In this document: positions 10,365-20,405 of the stretch, in pieces
Layout of the letters: every line of letters starts with the position of its first letter
Position numbering within the stretch: the first letter of the stretch is position 1
Assembly (NCBI RefSeq): GCF_000143415.4
Contig: NW_003314291.1
Span: forward strand, 1,658,935 to 1,722,934
Source of the DNA: Selaginella moellendorffii
Taxonomy: Eukaryota; Streptophyta; Lycopodiopsida; Selaginellales; Selaginellaceae
DNA: 64,000 nucleotides
Direction of reading: 5' to 3'
Position numbers and translations under genes: made by a program
Notes under the pieces: generated by a model
What the model saw: only the letters and a program-made list of their open reading frames with translations
Database searches by the model: none
Told to the model about the DNA's origin: nothing

Positions 10365-11000
10365 GCTTATAATGGCGTGTGCCCTCATGCCATTTACTTG
10401 ATCACCAAATACCTTTTTCCCTTTGCACTAGTATATCTTAATACCGGTCTGAGAAATAGAATGGCATGTGCCCTCAGGCCTTTTACTAAATCACCTTTGA
10501 AAGAAATGCAAGCCTCTATGTCGTAAAAAAAAGGTACTAGAGAAATTCCTTAATAATATGAATGTTATTTAGTTTCATGAAAATACACTAAGGGTCAAAT
10601 GAGTTAAATGACTTCTCCAGACTAGCAATGCCTTTTGCTACACCTTCACAATTAGATTCGTTAGAAAAAGATAACATTGAATAATATCTAAATGTTCTCA
10701 CCATTAAGTTATATGTCTGGCTAATAGGAATGATGTTCATCTTGGAAAGCTCACCACATGCTCAATGAACAAACAAATAGTGTGTGCGCGCATGCCATCG
10801 CTCTTCTTTAGCTTCAGATTCGGCTTGTTCACCTTGACAATGAGATTTATTATACAACTAGATGGACTCAGTCTGGACATAAGGTCACCGCGCTAGTCAC
10901 CATGCCCCAGATATGTCTAGCCCCTGGACAAAAAACATATAATTTCACGTCATTTTCAAATACTTGAAAATTTGTACCTAGTCCCATTTTACTGAATAAA
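10365..11000. other. Transposase-side subterminal region of copy L
   Basis: A/T-rich, no ORF. It holds three palindromes (10372, 10461, 10777) and an inverted copy of the TTCAAGGTGAACAAGCCGAA word at about 10822-10840, so this word flanks 9430-10840 in inverted orientation. Such subterminal motif clusters are typical transposase-binding regions, but that role is not shown. Confidence 0.5.
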
Positions 11001-11021
11001 TCCCACTTTAATGAAATAGAG
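11001..11021 (-). repeat. Terminal inverted repeat, transposase-side end of copy L
   Basis: Read on the minus strand it begins CTCTATTTCA and ends TTAAAGTGGGA. It differs from the other two ends only at the same CpG dinucleotide, here changed to CA. Confidence 0.87.
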
Positions 11022-11039
11022 CTTAAATGTGATTTTGCT

Positions 11040-11516
11040 CAACAAGAGGTAAAGTTTCTCAGGCATGTGGTGGGCAAGGACGGGCTCAAGGTGGACCTTG
11101 AGAAGGTCCAAGCGATCTAGGATTGGGAGCGACCATCGAATGTACACAAGTTAAGGGCATTCTTGGGGCTATGCAACTACTATCGAAAGTTTATCAGACA
11201 CTATTCGAAAGTAGCCCTACCCTTAACAGACCAAACGAGAAAAGGGAAGATGGTATGGACAGCGGAATGCGAAGCAGCATTCGTCCACCTTAAGGGGAAG
11301 TTGAGGAAGGCTCCCATGTTGGCATTACCATACTTTGGTAAGGACTTTGAGGTAGAAACAGATGCTTCAGACTTTGCGTTGGGTGCAGTTTTGAAGCAAG
11401 ACAATCACCCAATAGCGTTCTTCTTGAAGAAGTTGGACAAGGCTCAATGGAAGTGGCCTGCCCACGAGAAGGAATTGTTTGCGGTGGTCAAGGCGCTCAA
11501 GGAGTGGCGACACTAA
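11040..11516 (+). pseudogene. pol: gypsy reverse transcriptase end and RNase H
   Basis: The first part encodes the RT C-terminus ([12 protein letters not shown], then GLCNYYRKFIRHYS). It is followed by RNase H with the DASDFALGAVL block and HEKELFAVVKALKEWRH. A stop at 11514-11516 separates it from the integrase frame. The frame before 11163 has a TAG in place of Gln. Function in the complete family: copying the RNA genome into DNA in virus-like particles. Confidence 0.85.
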
Positions 11517-11540
11517 CTTGGGAGACACTTCAAGGTTTAC

Positions 11541-12890
11541 ATGGACAATGTGGTAACGAAACACTTCTTGTCACAGCCCCACCTGAGGGGAAAACAAGGT
11601 CGGTGGGCCAATGCTTTGGCCGAGTTTGATTGCAAAATTTTGTACAAGCCTGGGAAGAGTAACATCGTGGCAGATGCGCTAAGTCGAAAAGCGAGCTTGA
11701 AGTTGGCAATATCCAGTGCGATAGCAACCTTTAGGGATGATGTGCAGACTGCATATGAGAACGATGGTCTAGCACAAGAAGTGTTGCTGAGGAATCTAGA
11801 GGCGCGGGAAGCTCACCAGAGAGGTGAGCTGCCAACGGAAGAAAAAACGGGCTATGCGGAACACAACAGACTCATATATTACAAGCAAACAAGGGTGTAT
11901 GTTCCAAAAAGGGAACTAAGGAAGGTAGCCTTAGAAGAGTGTCATGACGGACCTCTTGCAGGACATGGCAGAGTGCCCAAGACAATGGGCTTACACAAGA
12001 GGAAGTACCACTGGCCAGATATGGCTAAGGACGTCCAAGACTATGTAAAGACATGTCCAACATGTCAGCAAGTCAAAGCCGTGACTAAGGCTAGTGGGGG
12101 CTTTTTACAAAGCATCCCAATTCCAGATCATCCCTGGAAATGTCTTATGATGGACTTTATCACGGGACTCCCTCCAAGCGAGGGGTTCGATGCGATATTC
12201 GTGGTGGTGGATCGATTTTCGAAGATGGCACATTTCATACCCACCACAACGGAAGTGGATGCGGAAGGTGTGGTGAAGCTGTTTTTCAAACAAGTGGTTC
12301 AAGTGTGGGGAAGGCCAGAAGAGATTATCTCAGATCGAGATAAGATCTTCACCAGTAGGTTCTGGAGGACACTCCTAGAACAGTATCGCACCAAGCTGAA
12401 ATTCAGCACAGCCTATCACCCACAGACAGGTAATGGGTATTAAATCAAGATTGATGGCACTAACACTTCTTGATAGACGGACAAATGGAAAGGGTAAATA
12501 GGCAGCTGGAGGATTATTTGCGATGCTATGTCTTGGGGGACTAGACTGATTGGGTAAGTCACTTGGGACTTGCGGAAATGTGTTATAATAACTCACCACA
12601 TTCGAGTATCGGGGTGAGTCCATGGGAAGTCATCAATGGGCGAGCTATTGAAGGTCCTGTGGAACTCGGCGTGACCGAGTATCATGGAGAGTTACCCACA
12701 GTGGTTCACGGCGGAAAGGCTCAACATTTGGAATCTAGTGAGGGATTCCTTGGAACGGGCTCAACAAAGGCAAACCAAGTACGCGAACCAGAAGCGCCGG
12801 GATGTAGAGTTCCAAGCTGGGGAGAAGGTGTGGCTGAACACCAAGAACCTCAGGCTACCAAGTGGGATCAGCCGGAAGTTGACCCAAAGG
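11541..12890 (+). pseudogene. pol: gypsy integrase with an intron-like insertion
   Basis: Contains the HHCC zinc-binding start (HDGPLAGHGR ... CPTCQQVK), then the core with MMDFITGLP and SDRDKIF. The third catalytic region (HPQT, then D-G-Q-M-E-R) is split by a 47-bp insertion at 12430-12476. A TAG at about 12542 replaces the Gln found in the related copy. The C-terminal part continues to the conserved short intron at 12890. Confidence 0.88.
12430..12476 (+). other. 47-bp intron-like insertion in integrase
   Basis: Begins GTAATGG, contains CTAAC 12-16 bases before the end, and ends TTGATAG. Removing it restores the frame exactly at the conserved HPQT/DGQ position in phase 1. The sister element at 46146-47666 is uninterrupted here. 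Short similar words (GACAG, GATAG) lie at both edges. Confidence 0.7.
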
Positions 12891-12941
12891 TAAAAATGCA
12901 TGTATTCCTGTAAACGAATTGATCTTGAGTTCCTTAAGCAG
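12890..12941 (+). other. Family-conserved 52-bp intron before the chromodomain region
   Basis: Begins GTAAAAATGC after CAAAG and ends TTAAGCAG. Removing it gives a continuous LTQRFAGPYE. The other gypsy copy has the same insertion at 46528-46578, so it is old in the family. Confidence 0.7.
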
Positions 12942-13011
12942 GTTCGCGGGGCCTTATGAGATTGAGGCTCAAATCGGTAAAGTGGCTTACTGTCTTTGAC
13001 TTCCTCGAGAG

Positions 13012-13323
13012 ATGGGGAAGATGCACCCCGTGTTCTACGTGAACTTACTCAAGCATTATTTTGAGGATCCGCTTCACAAAGACCAAGTAAGACCCTTACC
13101 TGAGGTTATCCAAGGGGAAGAGGAATACGAAGTCGAGGCCATCCTCAATGCGTGCAAGAGCAAGCGACAAGGACGCGAGGTGAGAGAGTTCCATGTGAAG
13201 TGGAAAGGATTTCCACACTGCGAAACAACATGGGAACCGGAGGAGAACCTAGCGAACGCGCGAGATCTAGTGGAGGAATTTGTGCAAGGCAAAACTCTAT
13301 GTACTTATGCAAAGTTCAATTAA
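13012..13323 (+). pseudogene. pol: gypsy chromodomain region
   Basis: Has the typical MHPVFYVNLLK block, then a chromodomain with EYEVEAILNACKSK, FHVKWKGFP, TTWEPEENL and a C-terminal helix ending near 13323. Chromodomains of this type guide integration into heterochromatin in chromoviruses. The reading frame is intact in this part. Confidence 0.87.
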
Positions 13324-13727
13324 AGTATTAATTTGTGAAGTTGAGCAATAGCATATGTTGGGACCCGAAGGCGCGCCGAAGGTAAGCTAATTAGCATGGG
13401 TTAGCTAGGTCGACTAGGCGTAGGGAACTACGCCCGACTCCCCGCGGGGATGTCGAATCCGTAGACATATTCTATGGAGGTTGGGTTCGAGTCCCAACCC
13501 CCTAGTAAAGCAAGGCTGGGTTCAAGTCCCAACCCCATACTAGGGTGTGGTGGGGTGAGGAGAATAGGGACACCTATATTCTGTTGTCATGGGCTCTTGG
13601 CTAGGGAGGCTAACTTAGGCACACCGCTAAGTGGGGGGATGCCTCTGGAGACATGGTCAACAAGTCGTAGGATTAAAAAGAGAGACGTTCGATGTGGGCA
13701 TCGAACTTCTTCTATGGGTGGTGAAGT
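13324..13727 (+). other. gypsy 3' untranslated region with tRNA-arm-like hairpins
   Basis: No ORF. Contains two hairpins at 13479-13499 and 13514-13534, each a 7-bp stem around a TTCGAGT or TTCAAGT loop, and a purine-rich tract (GGGTGGTGAAG) just before the LTR. Confidence 0.7.
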
Positions 13728-14615
13728 TGTAAAGAACCAACTCGCCGAGGTGTCGTAGGCTAAAGGATCCCCAAAAGCATGACCAAAATGATAAAGAGTT
13801 CATCAAATGGGACTGAGTCTGAGATCGAGTCCAAGACCGACTCTGAGACCGAGTTCGAGATAGAGTCCGGAATTGAGTCCGAGGCCGACTCGGAGACCGA
13901 GTTCGAGATGGAGTCCGAGATCCAAAATCGGGTCTGAGACCAAGTCTGAGGTCTAGCCCGAGGTCGGGTCCAAGATCGGGTCCGAGATTGAGTCCGAGAC
14001 CGAATCCGAAGTCGGATCCGAGATCGAGTCCGAGATTGAGCCAGAGACTGAGTCCGAGTACTCATATGGGTCAAGGGGTGAAAGCCCAAAGCGTGCGTCT
14101 CCCAAGGGGGTCCAAAAGTATAATAGGGATAGTGAGGTCTAGGAACCAGTTTTGAAGGAACTCTCCAGTGGGGCTTCCAAACTGACTTGAAGTTGAGACT
14201 GGGACCGAGGGGCCTTGTGTGGGAGTGAGCATGGACTTGGTTGGTGCCGGAGGGGCCATCCAAGGAAGTGCTCAAGAGCAGCTCCCACTCCCGAAAGGGA
14301 AACCGATTGCGGTGCTCCCGACTCATGTGGAGTGGTGCCCCACTTGAGTACCATGCGGCTCATTGGTCCTTGCCCTTCCTAGGGGCTTGGACCTTCCCTT
14401 CGGGATGGAAGTGGGGGGGTAGAGGTACCCATACCAAGCCGTTAGGCCATGGTGTTTCGCCCCGGCGTCCCGAAGCAAGTGTTGCACCCAAGACTTGGGA
14501 TTTATAGGGTCCCATGATCAAGTCTTGTGGTACCAAGAGATGTTAGGAACTTGGAAGCTTGGTGTGCTTGGCTGCTTGTGCTTGCGGGGAGTGTAGCCGA
14601 ACCTTAAGTCCAGTC
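13728..14615 (+). repeat. gypsy 3' LTR, truncated by LARD A
   Basis: Starts TGTAAAGAACCAACTC and matches the LTRs at 34305-35439 and 50558-51687. It breaks off after AAGTCCAGTC at 14615, where LARD A begins. It includes a GAGTCCGAGA-type array (13800-14060) and the shared AAAGCCCAAAGCG ... GTATAATAGGGATAG core (14085-14140). Confidence 0.87.
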
Positions 14616-16261
14616 TGTAAGCGACTAATTTTTCCATTCTACTTTAGTCACTTAACCACACCTCCGACCACTTGGAGGAGTCTCGTTCACAACCTCCATA
14701 AGCCCAACTCAGGACTTGGGGCTTGCTAGCCCCGAGAATGGCATCCATGCCACTCAACCTTAGCACTTGGTCCAAGTGCTCCACGTGTCCGATCCCATGA
14801 TCGACACCCCAAGGTACCACCGACGTGTCGGCCCGTTACGCTAAGGCCATGCCCATTTACCTTGGTCACACTGGTGGTTCAACACCACCTACATTCCAAT
14901 CCCATCTCTCAAAGACTGAGTCGTCCGTCCATGAGTGATCATCCCAGATCCAGTCCTTAACATCCTTAGGATGCCTACAGACATGGGGAATAGCCTTCCC
15001 CAATATCTCTGTTCCGGTCCCCACCAAGTCCCTTTCTGTCCTTGGCTGTGTTCGCCAACACTGCCACTGGATCAAGGCCCACCGGCCCGACCACTAAGTC
15101 CCACTATCCTCTAGGACTTCCTCACTGTGTGACTGTGTCCTTGGTTACCACACCAGAGGGCTACCCCTCTTCCTTTCCACAGTCTGGGACCTTGGGGCAC
15201 CATTTCGGAACACCGTGGCCTTACGCAAGCCTCATGGGTACTCTCCCCGCCTTTCGTCTTTAGGTGCTCTAGCCATGGGCTTAGAGCAGGGTTCCGTTGA
15301 GCCACACCAGGTATCCAAGTAGGTAGTGCCACCCACACTTGGACTGCGAGCATCGGCCAGTCGATCTCCCGGAGGAACTAGAGCCGGCTCTTGAACATTT
15401 ACCAAGCTACCCCGCTTGTCGGTCCGTGTTCACTCTAGTCTTGGACTTCCCAGTGGGCAGCTCATCACCAAACACTGGGTGCGGCCTTCTGGGGCCAAAC
15501 TAGCCTTTCCTGGCCAAACTGGCTCCACTGCAGTCCTCCCCCTACTATACTTTTGGAGCTCACCAAACCCCCCAGGGTCTGGGAGACGAACGCTTTGGGC
15601 TTTCACCCTCTCAGACTCGGACTCGGACTCGGACTCGGACTCGGACTCGGACTCGGACTCGGACTCGGACTCGGATTCGGACTCGGACTCGGACTCGGGC
15701 TCGGGCTCGGTCTTGGCCTCGGCCTTGGTCTCGGTCTCGGTCTCGGTCCCGGTCTCGGTCTCGACTTCGGACTCCATCTCGGGTCCATCTCGGACTCCAT
15801 CTCGGACTCCATCTCGGGTCCATCTCGGACTCCATCTCGGGTCCATCTCGGACTCCACCACCTCGGGTCCATCTCGGACTCCATCTCGGACTCCATCTCG
15901 GGTCCATCTCGGACTCCACCTCGGACTCCATCTTGGACTCCATCTCGGGTCCCTCTCGGACTCCATCTCGGGTCCTTCTCGGACTCCAGTTCGGACTCCA
16001 ACTCGGGTCTATCTCGGGTCCATCTCGGACACTTCCACGTGTCATGTGTTGGTCCTTTTGGGTCCCTTTTTGGAGCCTCGCTTATTGCTCGCTTTGTGCT
16101 CATTCCTCGAGCACTTCGTTAGGAGTTCCACTCCCGCTCTCGACCTTTCAAGTCGGAGCTTTTGGCCCAAACATGTTACACTCGTTTGGCTTTCGCTTCG
16201 GCCACTACCACGTGGCACCCTTCCGGCTCCACTTTGGGGCCTAGGGATTTTGTGTCTCACA
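14616..16261 (-). repeat. LARD A 3' LTR with long CpG-rich array
   Basis: 1646 bp, bounded by TGTGAGACAC and CGCTTACA on the minus strand. It contains a pure CGGACT-type hexamer run at about 15610-15700 that grades into GGTCTC-type units (to 15770), then 12-24-bp GGACTCCATCTCG / GGTCCATCTCG units to 16030. Long ORFs on both strands in the array are composition artefacts. Confidence 0.88.
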
Positions 16262-19200
16262 ACTCCACCACCCATACACGAAGTTCGATGTCCTCATCGA
16301 ATGGTAAACCACTTTATAAAGTAACATCCGCATGTGTTACCATTTCCATCCTTGGCACCTAGCCAATATTTGTCAATGGTTTGACATTGAAGGCTCACCA
16401 TGCCTTCTCCATATTTGTCAATGGTTTGACATTGAAGGCTCACCATGCCTTTTGCATATTCCTCAATGGTTTGACACCAAAGGCTCACCATGCCTTGCCT
16501 ATCCTCTAAGGAGGGTAGTCTCCCCAACTTAGAGACTGATTGGACCACATGTAGTGGTTCTCGCTAAACCTCTTAGAGACCCTTCTCTAAGTCAATCCCA
16601 CTACTCCTTCTCGAGTAGTCTCAATTTCCATCTATTGAACGTTTGCACCTTGGAACTTTTACTCTTTTGACTTTTGGAAGTCAATTTCCTAGGTGTCTCC
16701 AACACCTTGCATTGCACAGATTGTGCAACTCCACTTCCCCATCCTAGGAAGTTCATTACTTGAGGGCACCATCATCCTCTCTTCTATTTCGTGCCACCTT
16801 GGGCACTAAGTTCCATTTATCATACTTTGTGCTAGGGCTGTCCATGGCCCTATCATTTGGCTACCTTACCACTCCCTCACTTGGAGCTTTTACTTCGCCA
16901 AATTGGAACACTTAGGAATCCATCCTTGGAAGTCCACTTCCTTTCCCACAAGCTGTTAGCATCGAACACATTAGTGTTCCTTGGCTAACTTTGCCATTTG
17001 GATCCCTTCCATTAAATTCCATGGCCCAAACTTGGCCACTAGTCCTTTGCTCCTATCCTTGATTGTTGCACCTAGCAACATCGGATCGCTACCTCCATTT
17101 TTGAGGTATCCTTTAGGTTCCATAGCAAAGACTCTTCTTTGCCAAGTCTGGAGGATGTTCACCCCTAGTACGTCTCTTTAGCATCTTCTGCTATGGGCTC
17201 TATCCACGGCCCAACTTCGTGACCCTCCCATGGGTCTTTTATAGAGACTACTTTCCTCAGACTCACTATGCCATCGCACGGACATAGTTTATTTCCCTTA
17301 TGTGCTCTTCCCACTTGGTCATCACGACCAAGCCACACCATCTTAAACAGTTCAATTTCAACATTTTGAACCAGGAACTTCATTCCTTAGCCAACCAAGG
17401 ACCTTGTCCTTATATGGCCATAAGATCACCTAGTGATCTCACCTTGGCACCTTAACAGAGTTGCCAAGAGGTACTTGGTCTTCTAGACCTCCAAGTTGTT
17501 GAGTATAACCCCGGGGGCATCCCCCACACTTGGTGGTGCACCCAAGCTAGCCCTTACGGCCAAGGGTTCATAGCAACTGAGATTAGGTGTCCCCATCTCA
17601 CTCACCACGACCTTGGTGCCACTTGCACCAAAGCGTTCAAGTTAGATATGCCGAGCTTTCACACTAAGCAATCTAACCGTGCATCACGACTCCGAGGCAT
17701 CCCTCGCTTGGCGGTGTGCCCAAACCAGTTTCCCCACTGAGAGTCCATGACCACCGAAATATGAGTGTCCTCATATTCCAAACCATCACCACGCCCTAGT
17801 GATTTGGGACTCGAACCCAAGCACTAGAGGGTCGGGACTCGAACCCAACCTCCGTATATGCATCTACGGACGGCATCACCTAGGATGCCTGGCGTGACTC
17901 CCCACACCGGTCCACCAACTTATACTCAAAGCGCGCTATAGATCACAGCTTAGGAACCTAGTTCCTCCCCACTGCCAAGTCCTCTCACTTGACAAGCCTG
18001 TGATCATGCATGGACTCCTCCATGCTTGGCCCCATGGCCCACCCTTTTTGAAGTTATCACCTTCAACTAGGGTATTTGTTCCCCTGACTTGCCAATCTCG
18101 CTTTGGCAAGTCCTTCGACCACTGTAACATGGTTCCTGCACAAGCGTGAAAGCCCTTGATCATCGACTTTCGTTCAAAGCCTTCTCTTTGAACACTTGGG
18201 AACTACTTCCCTAACCTTGATAGCTTGCCTTATGGCAAGCTTCAAGACCACGCTTCTACTGCGCCACTCTAATTTCGCGCGTTCCTTGAACCATTTATGC
18301 TTGGCCTTTCTAGGTACTAAGCTACCTAGAATCCTCTTTGGGAACCTTGAAGGAACTCTGTCCCTTAGCTTGCTAAAGCCCCCCCTTTCTGCAAGCTTTC
18401 CCAATTACCATATAGTCTAACATGGACAGTTCCATATTTTAGACTCTCCATGGCATCACGGTTGCTAGTGGCAACACCCTCGAGCCCCCACTTGACTCTC
18501 CACTCCCAGCTGGCATAACCAACCTTGGTTATGCCCTTCGATTCCTATGGTTCGGTTCTATCCCCTTACTTCTTGCTTTTGGCTTCACACCTTTCTTTTG
18601 GTCATTCTCCTCCAGACCAGGAGGATAGCTTTGCACTTTCTATCATGCCTTAACAAGTATTCTTAGGGATGAACCTACCCGATAGCCTAGGGAGTGGTTC
18701 CTCAATCCAGGTATGCTCACCCTATAATCCCACACACCGGGATTACGTTGTTGCTTACGGGCCTTTGCATGCCCATCGCTAGCCTTGCCAAAATTCCACT
18801 TTTGGCTTTGTCCAATTCGAGTAGACAGTCTTCTCCTGTCTCTGCCACCTTGGACATTTGGATAGCACCTACTATCCATCATTCGCTAGGGACTTAGTCC
18901 CTTGGGCCTTATCTACTGCCCTCGCGACATCCAACACCACCTCCTGGTGTTCTAGAGTGTTCGGGTGTCCTAATAACGGCTTCCTTGACAATGAGTATTT
19001 CCTTTTACGACATTGACTTACTATATCGCAACATAAACAACTTATCCCTCGTAAGGGTATATCTAACTTCCTTATGCCATTAAGAAGTCTTGGGTAGTTA
19101 CCTTCTACCCATTTAACCAATTATCTTGCACCTCTTGCTTAGTTGCCTCATAGTTGTCAAGTCCTACAACTCATTGCTTGGTGCTTCCTCACCTCCATCA

Positions 19201-20405
19201 TTATCTGGGTCACCACACTCCAACTGCATGCTCTGCAGCTTAGGCTATGCCATTCCCTTTTCCATTGGGATTCCTTTGGCAAGGGGTTCTCATGAACCCA
19301 CCAACATAGCCTCAATGTATCACACCTTGGCACATTTGGTGTCTCCACACCATCGGCTCCACAAGCCTACCTCTATGACACTTCTTCTTTGTGTCTAAGT
19401 CTTTGCCAAGACCAATACCACTCTTTCTCATGCCAACCATCTGTTAGCATTGCATCATAGAGGTCACACACAATTTTGTGTCAAAGTTGTTTTTTTTTTT
19501 TTTTTTTGGGAACACCTTTCCCACGACTTTAGCATGGCATATTTTGCCATCGATGAGATACCCTCTGTTCTCATCCTTGGATCCTATGATCCCCCCCCAT
19601 CCTTTGTGGGGTACAACACACCTCAGTCCAAATGCTTCCATCAGTCCTTTTAGGACCATCCCTTGACTCTACTTGAGTCATCCAGCAGTTTTGGACTTGG
19701 TTAATCCACAGACCCGTAAGGTCCTACTTGTGAGGCACTAGCTCACTGGAATACACTTCTTGCATTCCTGTCCTACTCAAAAGGACTATTTTCACAAGTG
19801 TTACTCTGACACTTGATTTTGTTCTCTGGGGGCAACCTTTGCCCCTTAGGACTACTTGTCCATGTGATGAGAATACCAACTCATCCACTTAATACACCCC
19901 CAACTCCTTGGGTTGTTCCAGCATTTATTAGAGGTAGCCCCGGCTACCATTTCGAGGACTCGTGTCCTCATCCATACTTGACCTCTCACGGTCATCCATT
20001 CCGGTCTCACCTTCATGAGCACCAGCTTCAACTATGTGAGGATAAACTTGTGACTCCTTTATTGTTTTTGGAGTCTCTATCTTTCCCGTGATCCCAACTA
20101 TAGTTGTTTACCACAACTACCTTAGCCAATTTGCTGAGACAAATGCTCATCCAGATCACATCCTCAACTCAATGAGGAAAACCTTGCATTGTTCCCAAGA
20201 TCCCAAAGTCATTCCATTATTGGCCCTTTTCTATCCACCACCTCGTCTACAAGTTCACACATGAACTGTAATGGAGAGCTATGTCTTCCCGACTTGCTAC
20301 TCCTCAAGGATAGGCCCACTCCTCAGACCTTCCGATGCCAACACTAGTGGTGATATACTTGAGCACCAATAAAAGTCGGACTAAGGAACAGCTCTGATAC
20401 CAAGT
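16262..20405 (-). other. LARD A internal region, non-coding
   Basis: About 4.1 kb conserved with LARD B and LARD C but without long ORFs. It has a three-fold repeat of CAATGGTTTGACA ... AAGGCTCACCATGCC at 16370-16495, paired TTCGAGTCCC hairpins near 17804-17850 and a T-tract at 19485-19507. Conservation without coding suggests packaging or structural roles. Confidence 0.75.

Larger units (their letters stand above)
1..11021 (-). mobile_element. DNA transposon copy L, partial (cut by window start)
   Basis: This is the inverted counterpart of the complete copy at 21315-32922. Position 1 here corresponds to 30399 there, so about 2.5 kb of this copy lies outside the window. It ends at 11021 with a 21-bp terminal repeat. 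The flank from 11022 reads straight into a Ty3/gypsy reverse-transcriptase region, so the element interrupts that gene. Copy L keeps two segments that copy R has lost: 1454-2488 inside the ParB-like gene and 9361-10293 downstream of the transposase. It is therefore the more complete copy where the two overlap. Strand is given by the direction of the ParB-like gene. The superfamily is not recognised from the terminal repeats. Confidence 0.88.
1..11021. repeat. 22-bp palindrome family, copy L sites
   Basis: Consensus is ATGGCRTG, six variable bases (often AGGCCT, TGGCCT, GGGCCC, TGCCCT), then CAYGCCAT. Sites seen: 258-279, 449-470, 590-611, 2062-2083, 3339-3360, 3399-3420, 3476-3496, 4170-4191, 4304-4325, 4463-4484, 4542-4563, 5391-5412, 5463-5484, 5501-5522, 6115-6136, 6151-6172, 6221-6242, 8077-8098, 8124-8145, 9466-9487, 9612-9633, 9773-9794, 9853-9876, 10372-10393, 10461-10482 and 10777-10798. 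The main variation is at the CpG in each arm (CG to CA or TG), as expected from methyl-cytosine decay. None were noticed in the retroelements of the window. Confidence 0.92.
11022..14615 (+). mobile_element. Ty3/gypsy retrotransposon, 3' part, interrupted at both ends
   Basis: Begins inside reverse transcriptase directly at the end of transposon copy L and runs through RNase H, integrase, chromodomain and a partial 3' LTR, where LARD A is inserted at 14615. It is the same family as the complete element at 44778-51687, in opposite orientation. Several stops and small frameshifts break the polyprotein. Confidence 0.92.

Noticed and set aside
13479-13534. tRNA genes
   Set aside because: Only a T-arm-like hairpin is present; no acceptor stem, anticodon or D arm could be fitted.
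16971-17162. Small ORF in the LARD interior similar to 35961-36233
   Set aside because: The similarity follows DNA identity between copies; frames break soon and no gag or pol motif is present.
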